Source: Clostridiaceae bacterium (GTDB lineage: Bacteria > Bacillota > Clostridia > Acetivibrionales > DUMC01). From it: a stretch of DNA of 45,718 nucleotides. Position numbers and translations under genes: made by a program. The DNA lies in contig DUMC01000118.1 of NCBI GenBank assembly GCA_012840075.1, positions 1-45,718 on the forward strand, given 5' to 3'. Below the pieces are notes generated by a model, which saw only the letters and a list, made by a program, of their open reading frames with translations, made no database searches and was not told where the DNA came from. Below, piece by piece: positions 16,129-25,195 of this stretch. The stretch's first letter is position 1. Every line of letters begins with the position of its first letter.

Positions 16129-17442
16129 TTATGTTTTAATTTTCATAAGAAGTTCTACTGAACCTTTGATGATGGCTTCAGCTACACCCGGCTTAAATTT
16201 TGAACTGCGGGCTTCATAGCCTCCTTCATCATATGCAGACTGCATAGGGAAATAACCTTCATAACCATTAGCACAGCAGCATACTATTGTCATTTCAAAC
16301 GGAGATCCTTCTTTTATTCCTCTTCCTATATCAGTAAAAGGTTCACCTGGAACCCCGGCTATACAAACATCACCAAATCTAATTGCTGTAAGAGGCAGCG
16401 TAAATGAATCAGGTCCGTTTTCTAACCTTTTTATGCGATAAGCTTCAGCAACTACAGTAGTAAGCTCCATTCCTTTATAAGGTATTTCATCATCTCTGCC
16501 CGCTTCATGTAATGCAATTATTTTCTCAGCTTCAAGAATTTTTGATTTGTCTGCTCTGTTCGAAGGAACTTCTATATTATTCTGCCCAAAGCTTACTATA
16601 TCTGCTTTCACCGGTTCCGTTTTTCCGTAAACTTGCAGAACTGCACCTGCTATGCATCTTCCCATATGTTTTGAGTGTTCATATCCTTTATTAGCTCTGT
16701 CAGGAGTTGTAAATACATTTATATGGTTTGTATCACCTTGGGCACCATTAAAATAAATGCAGCGGACATTATCAAGAGCTCTTTCCAGTGTATCCCGTAC
16801 GAACTTAGGGTAATCGGCAGAAAATTTGGTTCCTCCAATCACATCAGGATGTACCTGGAAATTCACAAGCGATATTTCTTCCGCATTCTCACGCTGAATT
16901 CGTACGAGCTGTACAGTTTCGTCAGGAGTGCCAATTGGTTCTAGTATATTTGGATTGCCTACACCCGGATTTGTTTGGATCTTTCCATCCTTCATACGGA
17001 AACGGCGCACGAAGGAAATTCCTTGTGCCTTGCTGCGTCCAATGCTTAAAGTTGCTGGTTTTAAATATGCTATAGCAAGGGCTGCAGCATCGCACAGTTT
17101 TCGTCCAAGATAAGCATTATACTCTGGATCCTCTGAGAACAATTTGCTATCCATTACGGGTCCCGTATGGGTATGTGTACATGCTATGAAGACGGCTTCA
17201 AAAGGTATGGAATTTTTCTCAGCAATTAATTTTCTGTAAGCGTCCATTTTATCCTTAGGAACACCTATAATGTCAAGGCTTAGTGCAACCGCAGTATTGG
17301 TTCCGTCACTAACTGCAACAGATGAAGCGTAAAGATTATCAAGAATCCCATCTGCAATGCGTTGACTGTAATAACCCGCAATATTAACACCAAGAGGAGG
17401 TGTTACATCAAGACGTGCAAAACCGGCTTTAAAATTACCCAT
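16129..17442 (-). CDS. neutral/alkaline ceramidase-like hydrolase
   Basis: A 437-residue protein matching the N-terminal catalytic domain of neutral/alkaline non-lysosomal ceramidases, zinc amidases. It opens with AGFARLDVTPPLGVNIAGY, the standard family beginning. CTHTHTGP (88-95) is the family zinc/active-site motif, NFQVHPDV (~200) gives a further His, and YFNGAQGDTNH (~234-244) is another conserved block. True secreted ceramidases are ~650-700 residues, with a signal peptide and a C-terminal beta domain. This version lacks both, so it is cytoplasmic and probably cleaves another amide or ester. The ATG at 17442 follows AAAGGGGG. It is upstream of the M20 and sulfatase genes on the same strand. 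The family is sure; lipid specificity is doubtful. Confidence 0.82.
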   Translation of the reverse strand: MGNFKAGFARLDVTPPLGVNIAGYYSQRIADGILDNLYASSVAVSDGTNTAVALSLDIIGVPKDKMDAYRKLIAEKNSIPFEAVFIACTHTHTGPVMDSKLFSEDPEYNAYLGRKLCDAAALAIAYLKPATLSIGRSKAQGISFVRRFRMKDGKIQTNPGVGNPNILEPIGTPDETVQLVRIQRENAEEISLVNFQVHPDVIGGTKFSADYPKFVRDTLERALDNVRCIYFNGAQGDTNHINVFTTPDRANKGYEHSKHMGRCIAGAVLQVYGKTEPVKADIVSFGQNNIEVPSNRADKSKILEAEKIIALHEAGRDDEIPYKGMELTTVVAEAYRIKRLENGPDSFTLPLTAIRFGDVCIAGVPGEPFTDIGRGIKEGSPFEMTIVCCCANGYEGYFPMQSAYDEGGYEARSSKFKPGVAEAIIKGSVELLMKIKT

Positions 17443-17624
17443 ATTTAATTGCCCCCTTTATAAAAATAACATTGTATGCTTATAATTAGTTAGTTCAATT
17501 ATGTAATCAAAAGTTTTGTATTTTTTATCCTGTTTTATAAAGTTTTTACTTTAGCAAATATATTTTATACAACTTCTATGCAAAACTCAATCCTTTAATC
17601 TCATTTTTCTGTATTTTTCCGTAC

Positions 17625-18446
17625 TTAAATTGTTCCTAATATAAATTTATTTATTACATATGCTACTCCATTATTATCATTAGATAAAGTAATAAAATTT
17701 GCCTTATTCTTTACAATGTCATTTGCATTTTCCATAGCTACACCTAATCCTGCATACTCTATCATTGAGAGATCATTTAAACCGTCCCCAACTGCTATCA
17801 TTTCACTTTGTTTAATGCCATAATACTCTCCGAGTTTTTCCATAGCTTTTGCTTTTGAAGCCGATTTATCAACAAATTCTAGGAAATATGGCTGTGAAGT
17901 ATGAAAATTGACGTCATCACTCAAATATTTCCCTACTTCTTTTAGATACTCATTAATTACTTCCACTTCATCATACCATAATATCTTTGTAACACCTTTT
18001 TCAATATTCTTTTCAATAGTTTCCCTACTATCGCCCAGGAACAACGGTGTAACTCCTGAAATACTGCTATAATCATATGCTTTCTTGCTTAATTCACTTG
18101 CATATAATTTGTTATCCGTCCATACCATAACAGCGGTCCCAAACCTTTTGCCCAATTCTATTATATTCGTAGCATCTTCGTGTTTTAGTGTGGATTGAAA
18201 AAGAATCTCCTTTGATTTCCATTTAATTACCATAGCTCCGTTATAGGTTATTAGCGGCATATCCTTGGTAATCCCAAGCTTTTTTATCAGCCCTTCAACC
18301 CCTTGCGGTGGTCTTCCTGTAGATATTGTAAAAATCATGCCCTTTTCTATTCCTAGGTTAACAGCTTTAATAGTCTCTTCAGTTAGATTGCCTTTGCTAT
18401 CAAGTAAAGTTCCGTCTATATCGACTGCTAGTAGTTTGTATGACAC
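17625..18446 (-). CDS. Cof-type HAD-IIB family phosphatase
   Basis: A 273-residue HAD hydrolase of the Cof/YidA type, a group of broad-specificity sugar-phosphate and nucleotide phosphatases. Motif I is VDIDGTLLDS (nucleophile Asp9, acid/base Asp11), motif II is FTISTGRPP, the conserved Lys lies in ASKAKAMEKL, and motif IV is VGDGLNDLSMIEYAG. The IIB cap domain occupies residues ~85-190. The start is GTG at 18446 behind AAAGGAG. It is soluble, at full family length, and likely transcribed alone, since repeat-bearing gaps flank it. The physiological substrate cannot be inferred. Confidence 0.92.
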   Translation of the reverse strand: MSYKLLAVDIDGTLLDSKGNLTEETIKAVNLGIEKGMIFTISTGRPPQGVEGLIKKLGITKDMPLITYNGAMVIKWKSKEILFQSTLKHEDATNIIELGKRFGTAVMVWTDNKLYASELSKKAYDYSSISGVTPLFLGDSRETIEKNIEKGVTKILWYDEVEVINEYLKEVGKYLSDDVNFHTSQPYFLEFVDKSASKAKAMEKLGEYYGIKQSEMIAVGDGLNDLSMIEYAGLGVAMENANDIVKNKANFITLSNDNNGVAYVINKFILGTI

Positions 18447-18472
18447 TGGTTTTCTCCTTTCTGTTTAAGGTT

Positions 18473-18617
18473 AGGGGACACCTCTCTCGAGCAAGGGGGT
18501 ATTTATTTTACATTGAGGAATGCCCCATTCGAATGGATGGTACACACCTTTCTTGTCGCATGAGGACACACCCCTCTCGAGTTATAGGTAGTCATTTTAC
18601 ATTGGGGAATGTCCCCA
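18473..18617. repeat. two imperfect ~56-bp direct repeats with GGGGACA ... TGTCCCC ends
   Basis: Copy A (about 18473-18528) and copy B (about 18563-18617), 90 bp apart, share GGACAC-rich starts, the word CTCTCGAG, and ATTTTACATTGRGGAATGYCCC near the end, written here as consensus. The outer GGGGACA and TGTCCCC words are complementary. They fill the gap between htpG and the HAD gene, where no gene is supported. Confidence 0.6.
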
Positions 18618-18653
18618 TATAAGGTTAGAATAAGGAATATCCCTATTTATTGG

Positions 18654-20561
18654 TTATTGTACTGCTGACTTGGCTATTCTTTCAAGAAGTATGTTACTTC
18701 GCTCTATAAACCTTGTCATTGCCTCAGGTTCAAGTTGCTTATGACTCATCAATGCCAAATCATATACATGCTGACAAAGTAAAGTGATATCTTCTTTGTT
18801 TTCTTCCTTATCTTTCATTTTTAATATTAACTGGATGATGCTGTTCTTATGATTTAATACCAGGCTTTCTTCCGTAGGGAACAAATTGCTCATGTCCTGT
18901 CCTCCGAAGAAACGGCTTAAATCATACATTCTTCTTGAATATTCAGGAAGTAATATCATGGCCGGAACAGATGTTGTTCTCAGATTTTCAACCTGTACTT
19001 TCAATTTCTCATCTTTTACAGCTTCTCTAAACAGCTTTTCAAGGGCGTCCTGTGTTTCCTTGTCTATTTTATCCTGCTCACTTGCGGTATCCTTAAGAAT
19101 ATCGGAAATATCAGCATCTACTCTGCTAAAACTTACACTCTTTTCATGCATTTCAAGGAACTGTATAAAATGCGTATCAATTATCGTATTCAAGATAACA
19201 GCTTCCAAGTTATTATCTTTGAAAAGTTTGATATATTGTGCCTGTTGTTTTGTGTCAGTTACATAAAACACCTTATTCTTATGTTTGGATTCATTCCGTT
19301 GCAAATATTCTTTAAGAGTAACATATTCATCGTTTATTGTTTTGAATATGATATAATCCTTTACACGGTCATAAAATTTTTCTTCCCGCATACAACCGAA
19401 TTTTACAAACGGGTTTATGTCATCCCAATATTTATTATAGTTTTCCCTCTCATGTTCAAAAAGTGAAATTAGTTTATCAGCTACTTTCCTTGTAATGTGA
19501 TTTGACAATGTTCTCACTTGACTGTCATTTTGCAAAAAGCTTCTTGATACATTAAGAGGCAAATCAGGGCAATCTATGGTACCTTTAAGCAGCAAAAGAA
19601 ATTCCGGGATAACTTCTTTTATATTATCAGCGACAAATACTTGGTTATTATACAATTTAACCTGGCCTTCAATAGTGTCAAATTCATGTTTAAGCTTGGG
19701 GAAATAAAGTATTCCTTTCAACCTAAAAGGATAATCCATGTTAAGATGTATCCAGAACAATGGATCATTAAAATCATGGAATACTTTTTTATAAAATTCC
19801 TTATATTCTTCATCCGTACAATCTTTAGGATTTTTTAGCCACAGCGGATTCGTATCGTTTATAGGCTTTGCTGCTTCTTCTTTCCCGCTGTCAGTATCTT
19901 TTTTGTCTTTCTCTTCTTTCTGGTCTTTTGCATTCTCAAGATATATTTCATACGGCATAAAATAGCAATACTTCGTAAGAATTTCTCTCATTTTGAATTC
20001 ATCAAGATATTCTTCGTCGTCCTTGGATATATACAAAGTTATGGTTGTGCCACGCTCTTTTCTGTCAGATAGATCCATCTCATACTTTTCACTTCCGTCG
20101 CTTATCCATCTAACAGCTTGGGCACCCTCTTGATATGACAAAGTATCAATCTGAACCTTATCGGAAACCATAAAAGCTGAATAAAAACCCAATCCAAAAT
20201 GACCGATTATCTGACTATCCTTGTCAATTTTATCTTTATATTTTTGTACAAAATCCGTTGCACCTGAAAAAGCAATTTGATTTATATATTTCCTTACTTC
20301 ATCAAATGTCATTCCAATTCCGTTATCAATAAATTGAATGGTTTTATTATCTTTGTCTAAAACAACCCTGATTACAAACTTTTCATCTTCTTTTACTGAC
20401 GCTTCGTTTATGGATACAAGCCTTTTTAGTTTATTTATGGCATCTGTAGCATTAGAAATCATTTCACGAACGAATATATCTTTATCTGAATAAAGCCATT
20501 TCTTTATAATTGGTAAAATATTTTCTGTTTGTACTGACAAAGTGCCGACTTCACGAGTCAT
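18654..20561 (-). CDS. htpG: molecular chaperone HtpG (Hsp90)
   Basis: A 635-residue cytosolic Hsp90, an ATP-driven homodimeric chaperone. The N-terminal GHKL ATPase domain shows EMISNATDAINKL (the catalytic Glu and Mg-binding Asn), FIDNGIGMTFDEV and IGHFGLGFYSAFMV. A charged linker (~215-240, rich in K, E and D) leads to the middle domain with PLNVSRSFLQND and FVKFGCMREEKF. The C-terminal dimerisation domain ends with the family-typical EPEAMTRFIERSNILL. The length matches the family. The ATG at 20561 follows GGAGGG. A sigma-A promoter and a perfect CIRCE element lie upstream, indicating HrcA heat-shock control; in Bacillus subtilis htpG is not a CIRCE gene. It is transcribed alone. Confidence 0.97.
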   Translation of the reverse strand: MTREVGTLSVQTENILPIIKKWLYSDKDIFVREMISNATDAINKLKRLVSINEASVKEDEKFVIRVVLDKDNKTIQFIDNGIGMTFDEVRKYINQIAFSGATDFVQKYKDKIDKDSQIIGHFGLGFYSAFMVSDKVQIDTLSYQEGAQAVRWISDGSEKYEMDLSDRKERGTTITLYISKDDEEYLDEFKMREILTKYCYFMPYEIYLENAKDQKEEKDKKDTDSGKEEAAKPINDTNPLWLKNPKDCTDEEYKEFYKKVFHDFNDPLFWIHLNMDYPFRLKGILYFPKLKHEFDTIEGQVKLYNNQVFVADNIKEVIPEFLLLLKGTIDCPDLPLNVSRSFLQNDSQVRTLSNHITRKVADKLISLFEHERENYNKYWDDINPFVKFGCMREEKFYDRVKDYIIFKTINDEYVTLKEYLQRNESKHKNKVFYVTDTKQQAQYIKLFKDNNLEAVILNTIIDTHFIQFLEMHEKSVSFSRVDADISDILKDTASEQDKIDKETQDALEKLFREAVKDEKLKVQVENLRTTSVPAMILLPEYSRRMYDLSRFFGGQDMSNLFPTEESLVLNHKNSIIQLILKMKDKEENKEDITLLCQHVYDLALMSHKQLEPEAMTRFIERSNILLERIAKSAVQ

Positions 20562-20614
20562 AAGAAACCCTCCTTATCAAACAAAAAACCGTCAACCATT
20601 TATTCATAACAATT

Positions 20615-20644
20615 ATTTTACAATTCTATTCTTAAGCTTGTCAA
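20615..20644 (-). promoter_or_regulatory. sigma-A promoter of htpG
   Basis: On the minus strand a perfect TTGACA (20639-20644) is followed after 18 bp by TAAAAT (20615-20620), predicting a start near 20608, ~47 nt before the htpG ATG. Confidence 0.65.
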
Positions 20645-20651
20645 GAGCATT

Positions 20652-20678
20652 TTAGCACTCTACAAACGAGAGTGCTAA
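20652..20678 (-). promoter_or_regulatory. CIRCE element (HrcA operator)
   Basis: TTAGCACTC, nine bases, GAGTGCTAA: a perfect 9-9-9 CIRCE inverted repeat, the HrcA-repressor site of groE and dnaK operons. Unusually it lies 7 bp upstream of the -35 box of the htpG promoter rather than at or after the start site. Either HrcA blocks polymerase from upstream, or another promoter reads through the element. Confidence 0.9.
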
Positions 20679-20682
20679 AGCA

Positions 20683-20768
20683 TAAGACAAAAGAACCGTC
20701 CCTCTGTCTATTTATATTTATAAGACAAAAGAACCGTCCCCCTGTCTATTTATTCCCCTGTCTATTTA
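20683..20768. repeat. two 32-bp tandem repeats plus a partial third copy
   Basis: The unit TAAGACAAAAGAACCGTCCC followed by YCTGTCTATTTAT occurs at about 20683-20714 and 20721-20753. A partial CCCCTGTCTATTTA copy (20755-20768) runs into the znuB stop codon. The unit ends AGACA and TGTCT are complementary. The copies lie between znuB and the CIRCE element. Confidence 0.65.
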
Positions 20769-21559
20769 ACACGTTTATATAATAAAGTCGCTAGTAGCAG
20801 GATGACACTTGTTAGTACAATTGTGGCTCCTGGCTTTAAACCAGCGTAAAAGGAAATAACCAGCCCTAGTATGGTTGATGTGACAGCATATAAAATCGAG
20901 TATATAACAGCTTTTTTATAGCTTTTGGCAATGAGTATAGCAGAAGCCACAGGAACTACCATGAGAGAAGATACTACCATTGTACCGATAGTCCGTGCTG
21001 ATATTGATATTGTAATTGCTGTTAGAGCCATGAATATTCTATTGACTATTACAGCGTTAACGCCTGCAAATTTGGCAGTTTCTTCGTCAAAGGTTAAACA
21101 AAATAAATCCCTATAAAGTAATGTAACGGATAATAATACAATTATACTCAATATAATTACTATTACTAATTCAAAGCTGCTTATTGCTACTATACTTCCA
21201 AAGAGAAAACTCGTAAAAATCGAGCTGTTCTTAACAAACCCCGATAATATTCCGGCTAAACCAATACCTGTTGCCATTATTACTGCTAGGGATATCTCCG
21301 CGTATTTTGAAAAGGATTTGCGTATTTTTTCAATTCCAAAAGTAGCAAGGATTGAAAATGCTATTGCCCCGACAACGGGATTTATTCCTGATATTAATCC
21401 TGTTGCCACACCCGCAAGAGATATATGGGAAAGAGTATCGCCTATCATGGACAGGCGTTTTAATACAACAGTGATACCTATACATGGTATAATTACGGAT
21501 AGAAGCAATCCTACAACAAAAGCATTTCTCATAAATTGATATTCAAATATTTCCAGCAT
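20762..21559 (-). CDS. znuB: metal ABC transporter permease, ZnuB type
   Basis: A 265-residue membrane permease of the ABC-3 family that imports zinc or manganese. Seven to eight hydrophobic segments span nearly the whole protein. The family-typical GDTLSHISLAGVATGLISGINP (in two parts, ~37-58) is present, as is RTIGTMVVSSLMVVPVASA (~188-206). The ATG at 21559 lies 3 bp after the stop codon of the ATPase gene, indicating tight coupling. The stop codon lies within a short repeat copy. Zinc rather than manganese is favoured by the His-rich binding protein of the same operon. Confidence 0.92.
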   Translation of the reverse strand: MLEIFEYQFMRNAFVVGLLLSVIIPCIGITVVLKRLSMIGDTLSHISLAGVATGLISGINPVVGAIAFSILATFGIEKIRKSFSKYAEISLAVIMATGIGLAGILSGFVKNSSIFTSFLFGSIVAISSFELVIVIILSIIVLLSVTLLYRDLFCLTFDEETAKFAGVNAVIVNRIFMALTAITISISARTIGTMVVSSLMVVPVASAILIAKSYKKAVIYSILYAVTSTILGLVISFYAGLKPGATIVLTSVILLLATLLYKRVK

Positions 21560-21562
21560 ATT

Positions 21563-22414
21563 TTATTTTATCCCCCTGCCGTTTTCCATATTGTTATTGC
21601 TGTTATTGTAACAGTTCACACAAATGTGCTTGCGCAGATTTAGGTTTATTTTATATCCATACAGGTCACTGAGAACTTCATCGGTTATTTCTTCCGGATC
21701 AATAATCCTTACGTTTTTATTCCCTGTTATTCCAATTTTATTGGCATGAACTTTTATTGCCCCAATGTCATGAGTTACCATTATGATTGTAATCCCTAAT
21801 TCTTCATTTAATCTAGCTAAAAGGCAGTACATTGCCTCCTCGGATTTTGCATCAATTCCTGACGTAGGTTCATCTAAAAATATGATTTTTGGGTTGTTCA
21901 CTAACATTCGGGCGATAAAAACCCTTTGTTGTTGACCTCCTGATAGATTGCCTATTAACCTATTAGCATATTTTTCCATCTCAACAATTTTAAGAACATC
22001 GTATACCTTTTCTCTGCGTCTTTTCTGTTCTTCTTTAAAGCGACGGAAAAGGCCATGCTTACTGTTGATGTTCATTGAAACAATTTCTTCGACGGTTGCA
22101 GGAAAACTCACATTGAATGATGTTACATTTTGAGGTAAATATCCTACTATGCTCCAATCACCAATATCCTTAACATCAAACCCGTTTATTTTAATTTCTC
22201 CTCGTTGCGGTGTGAGAAAACCAAGCAATAATTTAATTAAGGTGCTCTTCCCTGATCCGTTGGAGCCTATTATGCCAAAGTAATCTCCTTTACTGATGTC
22301 AAAACTTATGTTTTCAAATATTGGTACTTCAGCATAGCTAAAACTTAAATTTCTGACTTCCAGAATTTTTGTCGGAGTTTTATCCTTTGTAGAATTAACC
22401 GGTGTTTTATCCAT
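21563..22414 (-). CDS. znuC: metal ABC transporter ATP-binding protein, ZnuC type
   Basis: A ~283-residue cytoplasmic ATPase powering the metal importer. It shows Walker A GSNGSGKST (~48-56 from the chosen start), a Q-loop near GYLPQN, the signature LSGGQQQR, Walker B IIFLDEPTSG and switch HD in MVTHDIG. The start chosen is the ATG at 22414, nine bases after AGGGA; two ATG codons slightly upstream touch that site. The start region overlaps the end of znuA. A short Cys/Asn-rich tail (HICVNCYNNSNNN) extends past the ATPase domain and could bind metal, though that is inference. Confidence 0.93.
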   Translation of the reverse strand: MDKTPVNSTKDKTPTKILEVRNLSFSYAEVPIFENISFDISKGDYFGIIGSNGSGKSTLIKLLLGFLTPQRGEIKINGFDVKDIGDWSIVGYLPQNVTSFNVSFPATVEEIVSMNINSKHGLFRRFKEEQKRRREKVYDVLKIVEMEKYANRLIGNLSGGQQQRVFIARMLVNNPKIIFLDEPTSGIDAKSEEAMYCLLARLNEELGITIIMVTHDIGAIKVHANKIGITGNKNVRIIDPEEITDEVLSDLYGYKINLNLRKHICVNCYNNSNNNMENGRGIK

Positions 22415-23474
22415 TATCATCATTCCCTAATGCCTTTTTCAACGATTCAAGATTTTCTCTCATAATAACAAAATAATCCTTTCCTTCTTCTATTTCTTTT
22501 TGGCTAAGACTTGCTATGGGATTTAATATCCCCACCTTCGCACCCGTTGCATCTGCAATTGTCTGTGCTACCCTGGGACTGACCATGTTATCAAAAAATA
22601 TAACACTGATATTATTCTTCTTTACAAAATTTGCTACTTCAACCATTCTGGAAGCAGTTGGTTCAGCTTCCGCATCCAGTCCTGAAATTCCAATTTGATT
22701 CAATCCATATGCAGAGCATAAATAACCAAAAGCTTCATGGGACACAACTATATCTTTCTTGACAAAATTTGATATAGCTTCCTTATATTCCTCATCCAGC
22801 TTGTCCAGTTCTTTTGAATATCTTTCAAAGTTATTCCTGTAATAATCAGCATTATGTGGATCAAATTCAACCAAAGTGTCAGCAATTGCTTTCATTTGCA
22901 TCTTGGCCAGCATTGGATCAAGCCACACATGGGGATCATATAATTCACTTAATTCATCCTCTTTATGTTTTTCTCCATCTTCGTTTTGATAACCTTTATC
23001 CGGTTCTTGATAATCCTCGTGTTCTTGCTTTTCATTTTCATATTCATGGCTGTGGATTCCTTTGAGTAAATTTATACCCTTTGAAGTTTCTAGAACAATT
23101 AAATCTTTATTTTCTATGCTATTTAGAACTTTGTGCACCCAGTTTTCCATACCGGCACCATTGTATATAAAAATATCTGCGTTTTCTATTTTTATTATAT
23201 CTTTAGGTGAAGGTTCCCAGCTATGAGGATCCGATCCGGATGGCAAAAGATTAACAACCTTAACTTTATCACCACCTATTTTAGCGGCAAAATCATACAT
23301 AACATAAAAAGAAGCTACAATAAATGTTTTATTCTCGCTTCCGTCCTTCTCATCCATTCTTTTCCCAAGAGAACATGATACAAACAGCATTGATAATATC
23401 ATTACTACTGCTATCAATAAAAAAATCAGTTTATCCGGCCTTTCATCAGACCTTATCTTTATTCTCTTATTCAT
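22407..23474 (-). CDS. znuA: metal ABC transporter substrate-binding lipoprotein, ZnuA/AdcA type
   Basis: A ~355-residue high-affinity metal receptor on the outer membrane face. The ATG at 23474 follows AAGGATG and starts MNKRIKIR; an in-frame ATG 90 bp earlier adds residues ahead of a normal signal. The lipoprotein signal ends at FVSC (Cys ~34). The metal ligands expected are His in DPHSWEPSP, His in LYDPHVWLDP, His in VVSHEAFGYL, and an acidic residue near ISVIFFDN. A His/Glu/Asp-rich loop (~132-175: HSHEYENEKQEHEDYQEP...) just before the second ligand is the hallmark of zinc-specific receptors. It heads the znuA-znuC-znuB operon. No clear Zur box was found upstream. Confidence 0.93.
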   Translation of the reverse strand: MNKRIKIRSDERPDKLIFLLIAVVMILSMLFVSCSLGKRMDEKDGSENKTFIVASFYVMYDFAAKIGGDKVKVVNLLPSGSDPHSWEPSPKDIIKIENADIFIYNGAGMENWVHKVLNSIENKDLIVLETSKGINLLKGIHSHEYENEKQEHEDYQEPDKGYQNEDGEKHKEDELSELYDPHVWLDPMLAKMQMKAIADTLVEFDPHNADYYRNNFERYSKELDKLDEEYKEAISNFVKKDIVVSHEAFGYLCSAYGLNQIGISGLDAEAEPTASRMVEVANFVKKNNISVIFFDNMVSPRVAQTIADATGAKVGILNPIASLSQKEIEEGKDYFVIMRENLESLKKALGNDDNG

Positions 23475-23956
23475 ATCAACATCCTTCTTATGCTGCATTA
23501 TTAATAGAACGTACTTAAAATATACATTTCCAATTTTAGAACAAGCACCTACTTTTTTCAACACTGTTCATATTTTAACAAATTTTATTTACAAATTTAA
23601 TTTATTGAAAAAAATCCTTGCATAAAAAAATAAAATTATATAGCTATTCTTACCATTTAGTTATCAGCTTAAAACCATTTATTTATTTACTATTACAACG
23701 GCACTATCTTGACAAATATTTATTTTATAATTGCATGTTCGCATGGAAAAAGTCAGAAAATATTTCTTCATATTTATTTGTTTATTCGATACACTTATAT
23801 AAAATTATTTAATTGTTTTAACATTTGCTTTCCTTTGATATAATTGATAAGTGTTTATTGTATATAATTTTTTAAATATTTATTATAAAATTTTTAAATT
23901 TTTAAATATTTAACTATACATAACCAAAAACTAAAGAAAGGATTGTTGAAACTACT
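23475..23956. other. 482-bp AT-rich divergent region between znuA and the chromate transporter genes
   Basis: No gene or structured RNA is supported here. TTGACA at 23710-23715 on the plus strand could be a -35 box for the chrA pair, but no good -10 follows at 17 bp. On the minus side TTGTAA and TATGAA with a 16-bp gap might serve znuA. No convincing Zur, Fur or MntR palindrome could be found by eye. Confidence 0.4.
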
Positions 23957-24505
23957 ATGAAGGAACTATGGGATTTATTTAAGATCTTCTTCCGAGTAGG
24001 GGCTTTCACTTTTGGCGGTGGGTATTCGATGCTTCCCATCTTGCAAAAAGAAGTTGTAGAAAACAGAAAATGGTGTTCTTATGAAGAAATTATTGATTTT
24101 TATGCAATCGGACAATCTACACCCGGCATAATTGCAGTTAATACGGCAGTATTTATTGGGTACAAATTAAAAGGGGTAATAGGTGGTATCACCGCTGCAT
24201 TGGGTATTGTGTTTCCATCGCTAATAATAATAACAATAATCGCAGAATTTTTTGGACGAATTCAGGACAATGAAATAGTAAACAGTGCTTTTGGAGGCAT
24301 CAGGGCAGCCGTACCGGCACTTATTTTGAGCGCGGTTCTTAAGATGTGGGGTAAATCTGTTGTTGATAAGTTTGCAATTGTTATTTTTATAATTGCTTTT
24401 ATATTAACAGCTTTCACAGGAATATCCCCTATAATTATAGTAGCTGTATCGGCTATTGTAGGAATTATTATAAAATCTTTAAAGAAAGGTGAGAGAATAA
24501 AATAA
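23957..24505 (+). CDS. chrA1: chromate transporter, first half (short-chain CHR)
   Basis: A 182-residue single CHR-domain membrane protein. It begins with a cytoplasmic helix and the family motif FRVGAFTFGGGYSMLPILQKEVV (split across ~11-33), then GQSTPGIIAVNTAVFIGYKLKG (~54-75), and four to five membrane segments. Short-chain CHR proteins work as heterodimer pairs, here with the next gene, and are linked to chromate/sulfate transport, though the natural substrate of many is unproven. The ATG at 23957 has an AAAGGA site rather far upstream. It ends 1 bp before its partner. Confidence 0.92.
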   Translation: MKELWDLFKIFFRVGAFTFGGGYSMLPILQKEVVENRKWCSYEEIIDFYAIGQSTPGIIAVNTAVFIGYKLKGVIGGITAALGIVFPSLIIITIIAEFFGRIQDNEIVNSAFGGIRAAVPALILSAVLKMWGKSVVDKFAIVIFIIAFILTAFTGISPIIIVAVSAIVGIIIKSLKKGERIK

Positions 24506-24506
24506 T

Positions 24507-25082
24507 ATGATATATATTATACTCTTTTTAGAATTCCTTAAAATCGGTTTATTCTCAATTGGCGGCGGTCTCGCAACCCTTCCTTTTTTGAAGGAACTTG
24601 TTAATAAATATGGTTGGATAACTTCTCAAGAGCTTATTGACATGATAGCCATAGCTGAATCCACCCCCGGTCCTATTGGAATAAATGCAGCTACATATAT
24701 GGGATATAAAACCGCAGGTGTATTTGGAGGAATAGCAGCAACTTTGGGCATTGTTGTACCCGCTGTTATAATAGTATCTATCATCGCTCATTATTTCATG
24801 AAATTCAACGAACATAAAACGGTTAAATCAGCATTCTACGGTCTGCGTCCTGCAGTGACCGGAATGATAGCGGCAGCCGGTTTTGAGGTAGCTTTAGTTT
24901 CTATTTTTAATACCAATATTTCGGTACAACTTAATAATTTAATTAAATTAATAGGAAGTTTCATTAACATTAAAGAGCTTATCCTGTTCATTGTTATATT
25001 CTACTTGCTGGAAAAGTATAAGAAGCATCCTATTTTTTATTTAATAGGTGCTGCGGTTATAGGAATAATATTTAAATTCTGA
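24507..25082 (+). CDS. chrA2: chromate transporter, second half (short-chain CHR)
   Basis: A 191-residue partner of the preceding gene with the same fold: FLKIGLFSIGGGLATLPFLKEL (~9-30) and AESTPGPIGINAATYMGYKTAG (~49-70), then several membrane helices. The 1-bp gap indicates translational coupling and 1:1 production. Together the two halves equal one fused ChrA of ~370-390 residues. A strong terminator hairpin follows at 25115. Confidence 0.92.
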   Translation: MIYIILFLEFLKIGLFSIGGGLATLPFLKELVNKYGWITSQELIDMIAIAESTPGPIGINAATYMGYKTAGVFGGIAATLGIVVPAVIIVSIIAHYFMKFNEHKTVKSAFYGLRPAVTGMIAAAGFEVALVSIFNTNISVQLNNLIKLIGSFINIKELILFIVIFYLLEKYKKHPIFYLIGAAVIGIIFKF

Positions 25083-25114
25083 TTTTTCATCTGATTTCTT
25101 TCTAATTATCTGAT

Positions 25115-25145
25115 GTCCAGTGGGAAAATGAAGTTCCCACTGGAC
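25115..25145 (+). terminator. terminator hairpin after the chromate transporter pair
   Basis: GTCCAGTGGGAA (25115-25126) and TTCCCACTGGAC (25134-25145) form a perfect 12-bp stem with a 7-nt loop. It lies between convergent genes (chrA2 and the HD-domain gene) and may serve both, though no long T-run follows. Confidence 0.7.
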
Positions 25146-25195
25146 TTAGCAATTAAGTTTATCTAACAATAAAATTTCCTTGTTTAAAAAAATTA

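Noticed and set aside
5327-17442. Sphingolipid degradation pathway (EEP as sphingomyelinase, ceramidase, sulfatase for sulfatide)
   Set aside because: All three proteins lack signal peptides and the ceramidase-like protein lacks the C-terminal domain of true ceramidases. They would act on imported small molecules instead of membrane lipids.
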